Shown: positions 10,233 to 20,216, counted from the stretch's first letter. The stretch is 64,000 nt of DNA from an uncultured Porphyromonadaceae bacterium (GCA_900540205.1 UQER01000003.1:62001-126000), one strand, 5' to 3'. Numbers and translations: made by a program. The notes: a model not told the origin generated them from the sequence alone.

Positions 10233-10263
10233 TTTGCCGCCACGCGGCAATTGGCTATCTTTG
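10233..10263 (+). promoter_or_regulatory. Promoter of the DUF4421 gene with a palindrome in the spacer
   Basis: TTTG at 10233-10236, a 19-bp spacer, and TATCTTTG at 10256-10263: a full Bacteroidetes housekeeping promoter. The spacer starts with the inverted repeat GCCGC-CAC-GCGGC (10236-10248), a possible operator. Confidence 0.75.
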
Positions 10264-10288
10264 CCTTACAGAAAGGCTTCGCATCTGA

Positions 10289-11386
10289 ATGGAGACAACG
10301 CAGCATCGACGCACTTCACACCCCTGGTGCTTGCGCATGAGCCCGGCAATGCTCATGCTGCTGCTCTGCACCCTGCTCGCTCCGGCGAAAGCGGGCGCAT
10401 TCGGGCTGAACCTCGATTCAATTGCCGCATGGGGAAAGTTCCCGCGCTTCTGCGTGAACACCTATCGCTGGGGCGACCGTTTTTTCAACACCTACGATTC
10501 GCTCTACGTGCAGGGCACCGGCAAGAAGTTCAACCTCAAAGTCAAGGTGGACTCGTGGAGCGACCTCTACAACTTCCGGCTCGACGACGGCTACAAGATG
10601 GAGATGCTGTCGAACCCTTCGTCGACATTGGGATTCCACCTTACTTATATGGCGGTGTCGGCCGGCTACGACATGAACATCGGGAAATACTTCAACGGCG
10701 GCGAGCGCGCACGCAAGCGGTTCCGCTTCCAGTTCAGCTGCTCGCTGTTCACGTTTGAATATTACACCACCAGCAACGACATCGGCACCTCCATTAAACG
10801 CATGGGCTATGAAGGGGCGACCCACAAGGTCGACATCCCTTTCAAAGGGATAAACACCAGCTCGTGGGGGATAAACCTGTTCTACTTCTTCAACCACAAG
10901 AAATATTCGCAGGCTGCTGCGTTCAACTACAGCAAGCTGCAGATGCGCAGCCAGGGCTCATTCTTCGCCGGACTGTCGTTTTCCGGCGACAGGTACAACT
11001 TCGACTTCTGGGACCTCGAACCGGCCGACCGCCCCAACCTCCCCCCGGCCTGGAGCTATTATTATATGGTGAAGAACCGCAACTATGCGTTCAAGCTCGG
11101 CTACGCCTACAACTGGGTGTTCCACCGCGGATGGGTGGTGGGATTCCTTGAAGCCCCTATCGTCGGGTTGCGCAAGGGCTACATCAACGACCCCACGAAG
11201 GAACGCAGCTCGTTCGGCATGAGCAACCAGATGCGCCTCTCCATAATATATAACTACAAGACAAAATGGTTCTTCGGCGGGATAGCAAACTGGGACATGG
11301 CCCTTATATACGACCGCGAGCACACGCTCATGGCCAACAACCTGTCGTTCGAAGCCTCGGCCGGATTCCGCTTCAACCTCTGGTGA
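10289..11386 (+). CDS. DUF4421-like outer-membrane beta-barrel protein
   Basis: 365 aa. A hydrophobic signal segment (MLMLLLCTLLAPAKA) starts at residue 20, so ATG 10337 (Met17) is an equally likely start. The body alternates aromatic and polar residues in strand-like stretches (FRFQFSCSLFTFEYYT; AFKLGYAYNWVFHRGWVV) and ends in aromatic NLW, as outer-membrane barrels do. The overall look matches the Bacteroidetes DUF4421 family, for which I know no function. The promoter lies just upstream with a very short leader. The next gene starts 105 nt downstream on the same strand. Confidence 0.7.
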   Translation: METTQHRRTSHPWCLRMSPAMLMLLLCTLLAPAKAGAFGLNLDSIAAWGKFPRFCVNTYRWGDRFFNTYDSLYVQGTGKKFNLKVKVDSWSDLYNFRLDDGYKMEMLSNPSSTLGFHLTYMAVSAGYDMNIGKYFNGGERARKRFRFQFSCSLFTFEYYTTSNDIGTSIKRMGYEGATHKVDIPFKGINTSSWGINLFYFFNHKKYSQAAAFNYSKLQMRSQGSFFAGLSFSGDRYNFDFWDLEPADRPNLPPAWSYYYMVKNRNYAFKLGYAYNWVFHRGWVVGFLEAPIVGLRKGYINDPTKERSSFGMSNQMRLSIIYNYKTKWFFGGIANWDMALIYDREHTLMANNLSFEASAGFRFNLW

Positions 11387-11491
11387 CCGCGCCCCTGACC
11401 CTCCACTTTTGCCGATTCTCTCCATCCTCTCACCTCACATACCCGACTGCAGGCCAAAATTTCACCTACAAACACATAATCCACTTCACAC

Positions 11492-11869
11492 ATGGGAATG
11501 ACACGCCGCGAATTCAGAGGGCTTGCGGTTCTCGCAGCACTGTTGGCCATAATTGTAGCGATCACAGCAATAACACAATGCAGCAGGCAGACGCAACGCG
11601 CGGCTGCCGCGCAGGAGCAAATCGCACCCGTCGGGGAAGCAGACGGCAATGCGGCAGCCACAGATACGAACATTGTCGGACTGGCCACCAGGGGTGATTC
11701 CGCCGTAATACATTTTCATCCCACCCTACGGTCAGGTGCCGCACAAGGCAACTCCGGGAAAATTACAGCCAAAAGGCGCGCCAACCTGAAAGCCACAAAA
11801 CAAAAGCCGGGCCGCAAGGTGAAACCCATGCAGCCCGACCGTAAAAGTCCGCTTGAAAGTCCGGTTTAG
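11492..11869 (+). CDS. Small membrane-anchored protein, unknown function
   Basis: 125 aa. Residues 11-28 form one hydrophobic helix (LAVLAALLAIIVAITAIT) after a short basic MTRRE start, so it is probably an inner-membrane anchor with the rest outside. The remainder is low in hydrophobics, and the last 40 residues are very basic (KRRANLKATKQKPGRKVK), which could bind nucleic acid, lipid or cell wall. Met3 is an alternative start. It is convergent with rnr, 43 nt away. No family recognised; coding is supported by the anchored N-terminus and the lack of any competing frame. Confidence 0.55.
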   Translation: MGMTRREFRGLAVLAALLAIIVAITAITQCSRQTQRAAAAQEQIAPVGEADGNAAATDTNIVGLATRGDSAVIHFHPTLRSGAAQGNSGKITAKRRANLKATKQKPGRKVKPMQPDRKSPLESPV

Positions 11870-11912
11870 GCATCAGCGCCGGAAGTGAACATTCGCACCC
11901 CGGGGGAGGCCA

Positions 11913-14297
11913 TCAGCGGCGGCGGCGCGGCGCGCCATGATGCTCACGCGCGTTTTTCTTTGCGGCAGCCGCCTTGGCAGCCGCCTTGGCTTTCTCGTGC
12001 CGCGAACGGCGTGTGGTATCGGCAGACACCGGCTCCTCGGCCTTGAATTTCTTCTTGTCGCCGCGGCGGGATGCGCCCTTGTTTCCTTTGTTTTTCTTTC
12101 CCGACAGCGCCTGGGCCACAGACACTTTGTTGCCCATGTCGTCCTGAGCGGGACGGGTGGGCGCCAGAGGATCGACTATGACAAAATCGAGCTGCTTGCG
12201 ATCGAGATTGGTATTGGCCACGCGCACGCGCACAATGTCGCCCAGACGGTAGACGTTGCCGCGGCGGCGTCCGCGCAGGCAGTAATTCTTTTCGTCGAAA
12301 TCATAGTAATCGTCGGCCAGATCGCGCATCGGCACAAGGCCTTCGCACTTATTCTCGCAGATCTCAACGTAGAGGCCCCACTCGGTCACGCCTGAAATCA
12401 TCCCCTCGAACTCCTCGCCGAGGTGGTCGGCCATGTATTCCACCTGCTTGTACTTGATGGAGGAACGCTCGGCATTTGCTGCCAGCTGCTCCATGGCCGA
12501 GGAGTGGTTGCACTGCTCCTCGAGTTTCTCGCGGTTAACGCTGCGGCCGCCGTCGAGATAACGCTCGAGCAGGCGGTGCACCATCATGTCGGGATAACGG
12601 CGTATGGGCGATGTGAAGTGGGTGTAATAGTCGAACCCAAGGCCGTAGTGGCCTATGTTTTCGGTGGTATAGATGGCCTTGGCCATGGATCGGATGGCAA
12701 GCATGGAGATGAAGTTCTCCTCCCCTTTGCCCTTCACGTCCTGAAGCATCTTGTTGATGGAGCGGTTAATCTCGGTGGCCGAGCCCTGGGTCTTCAGGCG
12801 GTAGCCGAAAGTGCGGGCAATTGCCGCAAGATCTGTCAGCTTGGTTGTGTCGGGCTGGTCGTGAACGCGATATACGAACGCCTTCCCCTTGCGGCGGCTC
12901 TCCGCCTTTCCGATTGTGGCCGCCACAGTGCGGTTGGCAAGGAGCATGAACTCCTCGATGAGCTTGTTGGCATCCTGCGACACCTTGAAATACACGCCTA
13001 CGGGGTGGCCCGTCTCGTCGATATCGAACCGCACTTCCTCGCGGTCGAAATCAACCGAACCGTTCTCAAAGCGGCGTGCACGCAACTGTTTGGCCAGACG
13101 GTCGAGCGTCAGCAGTTCCTGGGCGAAGTCGCCCTCACCGGTCTCAATCACCTGCTGGGCCTCTTCATAAGCAAAGCGGCGGTCGCTCTTTATGACGGTG
13201 CGGCATATGCGGCTGTCGAGCACGTTTGAGTTGTCGTCAAGCTCGAAAACACATGAGAAGGCCAGCTTCTCCTCATCCGGGCGGAGGGAGCAGATGCCGT
13301 TGCAGAGATGCTCGGGGAGCATGGGCACCACGCGGTCGACGAGATATACGGATGTGGCGCGGCTCTGCGCCTCACGGTCGATAATGGAGCCGGGGGTGAC
13401 GTAGTGGGTCACATCGGCGATGTGCACACCCACTTCCCAGTGGCCGTTGGGCAGACGGCGGATGGAAAGCGCGTCGTCGAAGTCCTTTGCGTCCTTGGGG
13501 TCGATGGTGAACGTTGTTACGCCGCGGAAATCCTCACGTCTGGCAATCTCCTCGGGGGTAATGCCCGCGTCAATCTTGTCGGCGGCCTTCTCCACGGCAA
13601 CCGGATATTTGTACGGCAGCCCATACTCCGCCAGAATGGCATGAATCTCGGCGTTGTTCTCACCGGTCTTGCCGAGGATGTCAACCACGGTGCCGCGCGG
13701 ATTCTTGGCATCGTCGGGCCAGTCGGTAATCTTGACGATAGCCTTGTCGCCCGTCTTACCCCCCTTCAGCTTTGCCTTGGGGATAAATATGTCGCATGCA
13801 AGGAATTTGGAATCGGTTTTCAGGAAAGCCATGCTCTTGTCCACCTGCAGGGTGCCGATGAACACCTGGTCCTTCGGCTCAATAATCTCGATTACCTGTG
13901 CCTCGGGCTCCTGACCGCGGCGGTGCGCGGAAATATTCACCTTCACCCTGTCGCCGTTGAGTGCATGCATCGAATTGCGTTCGGCCACGAAAATAGCCTC
14001 GTTGTCCTCGTCGGTGACAACACTGTTCTTACCGTTTGAACGGCGGACAAATGTGCCGTAGGCCACGTTGTTGCGCTGGAGCGCCTTGTACTGGCCGGGC
14101 TCCACCTCCACAATCTCGCCATCGAAAGCCATGTCGACCAGCATCATGGCCACACTGCGCTGCGCCTGCGGCGTGGTGGCGCCGATGGCTGCGGCTGCCT
14201 GCTTGTAGTTGAACGTGTTGTTTTCCTGGCGCGATACGAATTCATCTATCTGCGCGCGCAGCTGTGCGGCTGTTTTTTTAGTTGAGGTCTTAGGCAT
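11913..14297 (-). CDS. rnr: Ribonuclease R
   Basis: 794 aa from ATG 14297; an in-frame extension to 14369 is unlikely because it lacks family similarity. Order of domains: winged-helix N-terminus (AQLRAQIDEFVSRQ), cold-shock OB folds, and the RNB catalytic domain with DPKDAKDFDDA near residues 264-274 (metal-binding aspartates). Then come HFTSPIRRYPDMMVHR, an S1 domain (EEFEGMISGVTEWGLYVEI) and a Lys/Arg-rich tail. It is a processive 3'-5' exoribonuclease that degrades structured RNA. It lies 100 nt downstream of gyrB on the same strand and may be co-transcribed. Confidence 0.96.
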   Translation of the reverse strand: MPKTSTKKTAAQLRAQIDEFVSRQENNTFNYKQAAAAIGATTPQAQRSVAMMLVDMAFDGEIVEVEPGQYKALQRNNVAYGTFVRRSNGKNSVVTDEDNEAIFVAERNSMHALNGDRVKVNISAHRRGQEPEAQVIEIIEPKDQVFIGTLQVDKSMAFLKTDSKFLACDIFIPKAKLKGGKTGDKAIVKITDWPDDAKNPRGTVVDILGKTGENNAEIHAILAEYGLPYKYPVAVEKAADKIDAGITPEEIARREDFRGVTTFTIDPKDAKDFDDALSIRRLPNGHWEVGVHIADVTHYVTPGSIIDREAQSRATSVYLVDRVVPMLPEHLCNGICSLRPDEEKLAFSCVFELDDNSNVLDSRICRTVIKSDRRFAYEEAQQVIETGEGDFAQELLTLDRLAKQLRARRFENGSVDFDREEVRFDIDETGHPVGVYFKVSQDANKLIEEFMLLANRTVAATIGKAESRRKGKAFVYRVHDQPDTTKLTDLAAIARTFGYRLKTQGSATEINRSINKMLQDVKGKGEENFISMLAIRSMAKAIYTTENIGHYGLGFDYYTHFTSPIRRYPDMMVHRLLERYLDGGRSVNREKLEEQCNHSSAMEQLAANAERSSIKYKQVEYMADHLGEEFEGMISGVTEWGLYVEICENKCEGLVPMRDLADDYYDFDEKNYCLRGRRRGNVYRLGDIVRVRVANTNLDRKQLDFVIVDPLAPTRPAQDDMGNKVSVAQALSGKKNKGNKGASRRGDKKKFKAEEPVSADTTRRSRHEKAKAAAKAAAAKKNAREHHGAPRRRR

Positions 14298-14397
14298 ATG
14301 TGAGTTGGCTTTGTTGCGATAACAAATAGAAACGCCATGTGGTTGACTTTCCCTCCGGGAAACAACCACACAGCGGGTGATAATTTAGCACATTACA

Positions 14398-16353
14398 TCA
14401 GGCGTCGATGTTTGCATAGTTGGCGTTGGCCTCGATGAAATCGCGGCGGGGCGCCACATCCTCGCCCATGAGCATGGAGAAGATTCGGTCGGCCTCGGCG
14501 GCATCGCTGATCTGCACCTGCTTGAGCAGACGGTGTTCGGGCGACATGGTGGTGTCGCGCAGCTCCTGATCGCTCATCTCGCCAAGACCTTTATAGCGCT
14601 GCACCTTGGTTTTCTCGCCGTGCTCGGCTATGAACGCCTGCAGCTGCTGCTCGGTCCAGCAATATTCCTCCACCTTCCCTTTCGAGCATTTGTAGAGCGG
14701 CGGAGTGGCCAGATAGAGATACCCCTGCTCTATAATGGGACGCATGCGGCGGAAGAAGAGGGTCATGAGCAGGGTGGCGATATGGGCACCGTCAACATCG
14801 GCATCGGTCATGATTATCACCTTGTGGTAAGCGAGTTTCGACAGGTTGGCTTCCTTGGGGTCATCCTCCGTGCCGATCGACACGCGCAGGGCGCGGAAAA
14901 TGTTGGTGATCTGTTCGGAATCGAACACCTTGTGGTCCATGGCCTTCTCCACGTTCAGCACCTTACCGCGCAACGGAAGGATGGCCTGGAACCTGCGGTC
15001 GCGGCCGCTCTTGGCCGTACCGCCGGCCGAGTCTCCCTCCACAAGGAAAATCTCGCATTCCTCGGCAATGCGGCTGGAGCAGTCGGCAAGCTTGCCGGGG
15101 AGGCCGCCCCCGCAGAGGGGCGACTTGCGCTGTATCTTCACACGGGCGTTGTAGGCGGCATGGCGGGCCTGCGCGGCGAGCACCACTTTCTCCACAATCG
15201 TCTTGGCCTCCTTGGGATGTTCCTCCAGGTAGGTGCGCAGCGCATCGCTCACGGCGGTCTGCACGGCGCCAATCACCTCGTTGTTGCCGAGTTTGGTTTT
15301 GGTCTGGCCCTCGAATTGCGGCTCCATCACCTTCACGGAAATCACAGCCGTGAGGCCCTCGCGGAAGTCATCGCTGGCAATCTCCACCTTGCTCTTTTCA
15401 AGCAGGCGGTTGTCGTCGGCGTATTTCTTCAACGTCGAGGTCAGGCCGCGGCGGAAACCTGTGAGATGCGTACCGCCCTCTATGGTGTTGATATTGTTGA
15501 CGAACGAATAGATGTTTTCGTTGAACGATGTGTTGTAGGTCAGCGCAACCTCCACCGGGATGCCCTGACGCTCAGTGTTCAGATGAATCACATCGTTGAT
15601 GAGGCTCTCTTTGTTCGAGTCGATATACTGCACGAACTCACTGAGGCCCTTGCGCGAATAGAACACTTCACGCACGGGATTGCCGTCCTGGTCGAGCGTA
15701 CGCTTGTCGGTCAGTGTCAGCGTGATGCCGGCATTGAGGAAAGCCAGGTCGCGCAGACGGTTGGCCAAAGTGGCGTAGTCGTAAACGGTTACGGTGAAAA
15801 TGGTGTCGTCGGGATGGAATGTAATGGAGGTTCCGGTAGTATCGGTCTCGCCCACTACGCGCAGATCGCACGTGGGCTTGCCGCCTGAATATTCCTGCAT
15901 GTACACTTTGCCGCCACGGCGCACTTCGGCACGCAGATAGTCCGACAGCGCGTTCACGCAGCTGACACCCACGCCGTGCAGACCGCCCGACACTTTGTAA
16001 GAGCCCTTATCGAATTTACCGCCGGCATGCAGCACTGTCAGCACCACCTCAAGGGCGCTCTTGTGCTCCTTCTCATGCATATCCACGGGGATGCCGCGGC
16101 CATTGTCCACAACTGTTATCGAATTATCCTCGTTTATCGTCACCTCGATATGAGTGCAAAAACCGGCAAGCGCCTCATCGATAGAGTTATCAACAACTTC
16201 ATATACAAGATGATGCAAGCCTTTAACACTGATATCACCGATATACATGGCCGGACGCTTACGCACTGCCTCCAGCCCCTCGAGCACCTGAATGTTGCTC
16301 GCACTGTATTCCTCCGGCTGGCGTGCGTCCAATTCGAATGTTTCTTCTGACAT
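14398..16353 (-). CDS. gyrB: DNA gyrase subunit B
   Basis: 651 aa, usual for Bacteroidales GyrB. The N-terminal GHKL ATPase has YVVDNSIDEA-type residues (VYEVVDNSIDEALAG), DNGRGIP and GGLHGVGVSCVNALS. The TOPRIM region has EGDSAGG near residue 438 and DADVDGAHI near 515. The C-terminus GLGEMSDQELRDTTM is GyrB-type. It supplies ATP hydrolysis and strand passage with GyrA for negative supercoiling. ParE is the main alternative, but the compact length and the IQVLEGLEAVRKRPAMYIGD start favour GyrB. It has its own strong promoter. Confidence 0.96.
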   Translation of the reverse strand: MSEETFELDARQPEEYSASNIQVLEGLEAVRKRPAMYIGDISVKGLHHLVYEVVDNSIDEALAGFCTHIEVTINEDNSITVVDNGRGIPVDMHEKEHKSALEVVLTVLHAGGKFDKGSYKVSGGLHGVGVSCVNALSDYLRAEVRRGGKVYMQEYSGGKPTCDLRVVGETDTTGTSITFHPDDTIFTVTVYDYATLANRLRDLAFLNAGITLTLTDKRTLDQDGNPVREVFYSRKGLSEFVQYIDSNKESLINDVIHLNTERQGIPVEVALTYNTSFNENIYSFVNNINTIEGGTHLTGFRRGLTSTLKKYADDNRLLEKSKVEIASDDFREGLTAVISVKVMEPQFEGQTKTKLGNNEVIGAVQTAVSDALRTYLEEHPKEAKTIVEKVVLAAQARHAAYNARVKIQRKSPLCGGGLPGKLADCSSRIAEECEIFLVEGDSAGGTAKSGRDRRFQAILPLRGKVLNVEKAMDHKVFDSEQITNIFRALRVSIGTEDDPKEANLSKLAYHKVIIMTDADVDGAHIATLLMTLFFRRMRPIIEQGYLYLATPPLYKCSKGKVEEYCWTEQQLQAFIAEHGEKTKVQRYKGLGEMSDQELRDTTMSPEHRLLKQVQISDAAEADRIFSMLMGEDVAPRRDFIEANANYANIDA

Positions 16354-16443
16354 AAATAAATCTATAATGCTTTGTCGTACAATTACTTTTCACCTTCCCA
16401 GGCATCAGACGCCACCTTCGGCGCCACACCGCCTTTTACGATA

Positions 16444-16475
16444 CAAAGATACGCAAAAAACGTTGTTTCTGCAAA
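16444..16475 (-). promoter_or_regulatory. gyrB promoter
   Basis: Minus strand reads TTTG (16475-16472), a 20-bp spacer, then TATCTTTG (16451-16444). Both boxes match the Bacteroidetes consensus exactly. The leader would be about 85 nt. Confidence 0.8.
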
Positions 16476-16576
16476 TATTTACACACCTGCAAAAACGACA
16501 AAAAAACGGGAACCGGCGTGCCGGAGATGCATCCGCATACTGGCAAGAGCGCACCACTGACCTGCCGTCGGGAATG

Positions 16577-17107
16577 TCAGCAGTCTTCGTCGGCAGCGCT
16601 GTCAAGAAACATCGGCGCAGCCGCAGTCATAACAGCCTGAGGCACAAATGTGCTGAGAAGTGAAAACACCTCACTTCGGGGCGTACACTCACGAATAGCC
16701 ACAAACACCGTGTCCGAGCCCGGAATGGTGCCCAACACAAGCGGCGAACCGATCATATCAATATCGTACGCAAGCCCGGAGGCATAACCGTTGCGGGTCT
16801 TGACCACCACCAGATTGCCGGTCATGGCCACCGACAGCACAGCCTGATTCACAACAGGCTCAGCGGCGCCTTTGGAGCGCTGACGCGGACGCACATAGCC
16901 CGGCACATCGCCCACCACATAACGGTAGCCGCCGCGCTCGTCCGAGATTTTATTGGCTTTCAGCAGCTTCAGGTCGCGCGACAACGTGGCCTGCGTAACA
17001 GCATGGCCGCGCACGGCAAGTTGCCGGCTCAGCTCTTCCTGCGAGGAGATGAACTGGCGCGTCAGTATGTCGACAATCTCAGGGAGACGTATTTTTCTGT
17101 TATTCAT
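16577..17107 (-). CDS. argR: Arginine repressor ArgR
   Basis: 176 aa. The N-terminal winged helix has SSQEELSRQLAVRGHAVTQATLSRDL, the typical ArgR recognition helix. The C-terminal hexamerisation and arginine-binding core contains GTIPGSDTVFVAIRE, matching the family GTIAGDDTI motif with the key Asp kept. ArgR senses arginine and controls arginine synthesis and breakdown. No arg biosynthesis gene is adjacent; the only arginine gene in the window is speA at 44-46 kb. It lies between waaA and gyrB on the same strand, 77 nt after waaA. I see no clear promoter of its own. Confidence 0.93.
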   Translation of the reverse strand: MNNRKIRLPEIVDILTRQFISSQEELSRQLAVRGHAVTQATLSRDLKLLKANKISDERGGYRYVVGDVPGYVRPRQRSKGAAEPVVNQAVLSVAMTGNLVVVKTRNGYASGLAYDIDMIGSPLVLGTIPGSDTVFVAIRECTPRSEVFSLLSTFVPQAVMTAAAPMFLDSAADEDC

Positions 17108-17184
17108 AACGTAAATCCAACTATGTTAATATGGTAAATGGAGGCAACCGTCGGCGCCTCCTCAGCAATCCGGTTTATGGATGG

Positions 17185-18462
17185 TCAGGATTCGCGCCCG
17201 AAAAGGTCACCGTAAATAAGGTCCGTGGCGCCAAGGTGGTCACTTATATAGCGTGCTGCGGCGCGCCCGGCATCTTTGAGCGACAAAGGCGACGACACAA
17301 ACGCATCGACCGTGGCGTTGAAATCCTCCTTGCACGTCACCTCGAAGCCGCCGCCGCATTCGATAAGGTCGGACGCCTCTTTAAATTTGGCGTGGTTCGG
17401 CCCGAACACCACCGGCATACCGTAAACTGCCGCCTCGTTCAGATTATGAATCCCGGCGCCGAACCCGCCACCTATATACGCGATATCGGCATAGCGGTAA
17501 AGAGACGAGAGTTTGCCGAACGAGTCGATAATCATGCCACGCACGCACTTCAGATGCTCCGGAACGACACCCGCAGGCAATCCGGCGCGCTTTATCTCGC
17601 GCGTCCATTCGGAAAGCAGAATCACATGCCCGTTGAACCGGTTGCGCAGAGCCTCAAGGCGCGTCTCGTTGAATTCATGCGGGGCGATAATGAATTTCAC
17701 CTCTTCATGCGCATTGAGCCAGGGTACGTAGACATCTTCATCAGCCTCCCACGAGCTTCCGGCAATGAAACGCAACGGCGCATCAGCTCCGAAACCGGGA
17801 AATCCGGGTATGTCAACCGTGGAGCGCATCACGTCGGTGACGCGGTCAAACCGGGTGTCGCCCGCCACAGTGACATTCTCTACGTTTATAAGCTTCAGCA
17901 GGCGCCGTGAACGCTCGTCCTGCACATATAGCCTGTCGAAACAGCGCAGCATTTTCCGGAACATGCCTCCTACCGAGCGGAAGAAGCGCTGGCCGGGACG
18001 GAAAATACTCGATATGATATAAGTGGGAATCCCGCGCCGTCTCAACTCATGCAGATAGTTTCCCCAAAATTCATATTTTATGAATATCGCCATCGACGGG
18101 CGCGCGAGATCAAGAAACCGCTTCACACGGTGCGGCGTGTCGAACGGGAGATACACCACCGCGTCAACATACGGATAGTTTTTTCTCACCTCATAGCCCG
18201 AGGGCGAAAAAAAGCTGAGAAGTATCGGCTTTTCGGGATGCTCGCGCCGCAGCCGTTCAATCATGGGGCGTCCCTGCTCAAATTCACCGAGCGATGATGC
18301 ATGAAACCAGATGCACCCCGGTTTATGGCCAAGACGGCGGGCGAGTATGTCGTAAGTGCGATGCTGCCCACGGATCATTTTCTTCACTTTGGGGCTACGT
18401 AGAGCCGCGATCCGCGCCGCAACACCATAAAGGCGTATTCCCGTGTTATACAACTGGTTCAC
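17185..18462 (-). CDS. waaA: 3-deoxy-D-manno-octulosonic acid (Kdo) transferase
   Basis: About 425 aa from GTG 18462. The frame stays open to a TTG at 18522, but the extra residues are an Ile/Arg-rich repeat unlike the family, whose members start near LYNTGIRLYG. TTG 18453 is another choice. Motifs: WFHASSLGEFEQ, KYEFWGNYL, VAGDTRFDRV and GGGFGAGIHNLNEAAVYGMPVVFGP, all typical of WaaA/KdtA (GT-B fold). It adds Kdo from CMP-Kdo to lipid A precursors at the inner membrane. KdsB, which makes CMP-Kdo, is also in this window. It lies just after gltX. Confidence 0.93.
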   Translation of the reverse strand: MNQLYNTGIRLYGVAARIAALRSPKVKKMIRGQHRTYDILARRLGHKPGCIWFHASSLGEFEQGRPMIERLRREHPEKPILLSFFSPSGYEVRKNYPYVDAVVYLPFDTPHRVKRFLDLARPSMAIFIKYEFWGNYLHELRRRGIPTYIISSIFRPGQRFFRSVGGMFRKMLRCFDRLYVQDERSRRLLKLINVENVTVAGDTRFDRVTDVMRSTVDIPGFPGFGADAPLRFIAGSSWEADEDVYVPWLNAHEEVKFIIAPHEFNETRLEALRNRFNGHVILLSEWTREIKRAGLPAGVVPEHLKCVRGMIIDSFGKLSSLYRYADIAYIGGGFGAGIHNLNEAAVYGMPVVFGPNHAKFKEASDLIECGGGFEVTCKEDFNATVDAFVSSPLSLKDAGRAAARYISDHLGATDLIYGDLFGRES

Positions 18463-18526
18463 AAATCCGCGTATTAATCTGATTTGGCGTATTATCTGAA
18501 TTTGGATTCTGCATATCTGCAATTCC

Positions 18527-20059
18527 TCATGCCTGCGCAGGGATATGGTCTATGGCACGGTTGATACGCGCCACCGTTTCCTCCTTGCCGAGCAACTCGG
18601 TGATATCGAACATATGGGGGCCTTTGCACTCACCCACCACGGCCAGACGGAATGCGTTCATCACATTCCCCAAGTGATAACCGTTGCTCTCTATCCACGC
18701 GATAATGGGAGGCTCGGCGGCCGCCGAAGAGAAGTCTGACAGAGCCTCGAGATGCTCTATCAGCTCGCGCATACGCTCGGGTGTATCCTCTTTCCAGCGC
18801 TTGCGGATATCTTTCTCGGCATATTCTGTCGGGGCGACAAAGAAGAATTTTGCCTGATCCCACAGATCGTTGACAAAATTGGCGCGTCCCTTCACCATAT
18901 CGATGGCACGTATGATATATTCGTCGGAAAAATCGGCCGGATCCACGCCGTTGGCTTTCAGCACAGGCTTGAAAAGTTCAAGCAGACGCTCGCCGGGCAT
19001 GGCCATGAGATATTCGTGGTTGAACCATTTCCCTTTCTCGAAAGCGAATTTCGCGCCGGCTTTCGAACAATGGTCGAGCGAGAATTTCGCAATCAGCTCA
19101 TCCATACTCATTATTTCCGTGTCATCGCCGGGATTCCAGCCAAGAAGAGCCAGGAAATTGACCACAGCTTCGGGGAGGTAGCCCTTTTCGCGGTAGCCCG
19201 ACGAAATCTCGCCGCTTTTGGGATCGTGCCATTCAAGCGGGAACACGGGGAAGCCCAGACGGTCGCCGTCGCGTTTGGAAAGCTTGCCCTTTCCGTCCGG
19301 CTTGAGAAGCAGCGGAAGATGCACGAAGTCCGGACGTGTGTCGGCCCATCCGAACGCCTCGTAAAGCAGCACATGGAGCGGTGCCGACGGGAGCCATTCC
19401 TCGCCACGGATCACATGCGACACCTCCATCAGATGGTCGTCAACAATGTTGGCCAAATGATATGTGGGCAGATCATCGGCACTCTTGTAGAGTACCTTGT
19501 CATCAAGGATGCTTGAATTGATCACCACCTTGCCGCGGATAAGGTCGTTGACCTCCACGTCGCGGCCGGGCTCAATGAGGAAACGCACCACATAAGGCAC
19601 GCCATCGGCCATAAGCCTCTGCACCTCCTCGGCCGGAAGCGAAAGTGAATTGCGCATCTGCATGCGCGTAGTGGCGTCATACTGGAAATTCGGATGACTG
19701 GCGCGAGCCTGCTCAAGTTCCTCAGGCGTATCGAATGCAATGTATGCCTTTCCGGCGTCGAGCAGCATCTTCACATGCTCCCGATAAATGTCACGGCGTT
19801 CACTCTGCTTGTACGGGCCATAGGCGCCCCCTTCGCGGACACCTTCGTCGATACCGATACCAAGCCATGCCAGAGCCTCGTTGATGTAGTCCTCGGCTCC
19901 GGGCACAAAACGGTGAGAATCGGTGTCCTCGATGCGCAGAATCATGTCGCCGCCATGCTGACGGGCGAACAAATAATTATAGAGTGCGGTGCGTACACCG
20001 CCTATATGGAGCGGCCCTGTGGGCGACGGGGCGAATCTAACCCTTACTTTCCTGTCCAT
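18527..20059 (-). CDS. gltX: Glutamyl-tRNA synthetase
   Basis: 510 aa, class I synthetase. HIGH motif is HIGG at residues 18-21 in RFAPSPTGPLHIGG; the KMSKS motif is KLSKR near residue 257. The C-terminal helical anticodon-binding part is present in full. It charges tRNA-Glu, and possibly tRNA-Gln if the organism uses the amidotransferase route. It follows a 157-nt gap after the HD gene, with a -7 box at 20114, and runs directly into waaA. Confidence 0.96.
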   Translation of the reverse strand: MDRKVRVRFAPSPTGPLHIGGVRTALYNYLFARQHGGDMILRIEDTDSHRFVPGAEDYINEALAWLGIGIDEGVREGGAYGPYKQSERRDIYREHVKMLLDAGKAYIAFDTPEELEQARASHPNFQYDATTRMQMRNSLSLPAEEVQRLMADGVPYVVRFLIEPGRDVEVNDLIRGKVVINSSILDDKVLYKSADDLPTYHLANIVDDHLMEVSHVIRGEEWLPSAPLHVLLYEAFGWADTRPDFVHLPLLLKPDGKGKLSKRDGDRLGFPVFPLEWHDPKSGEISSGYREKGYLPEAVVNFLALLGWNPGDDTEIMSMDELIAKFSLDHCSKAGAKFAFEKGKWFNHEYLMAMPGERLLELFKPVLKANGVDPADFSDEYIIRAIDMVKGRANFVNDLWDQAKFFFVAPTEYAEKDIRKRWKEDTPERMRELIEHLEALSDFSSAAAEPPIIAWIESNGYHLGNVMNAFRLAVVGECKGPHMFDITELLGKEETVARINRAIDHIPAQA

Positions 20060-20113
20060 GAATCAATCGTGGTGATTATTATGGTGATTATGTTAGAAAT
20101 GTGAATTAACATG

Positions 20114-20121
20114 CAAAATTA
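20114..20121 (-). promoter_or_regulatory. -7 box for gltX
   Basis: Minus strand reads TAATTTTG, an exact TAnnTTTG match; TGTG 20 bp upstream is a three-of-four -33 match. Leader about 50 nt. Confidence 0.6.
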
Positions 20122-20216
20122 GTGATTTTTTTGCATAGAATCACATCTTTCGGCGCGTTTTAGCCGATATCCGCCACATTCAGGGGACATTCCGGCTGCC
20201 ACCGCGCAAACTGCAA

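Noticed and set aside
14533..15888. 451-aa open frame on the plus strand opposite gyrB
   Set aside because: Lies entirely inside a clear gyrB gene on the other strand; composition is His/Leu/Val-rich as expected for an antisense shadow.
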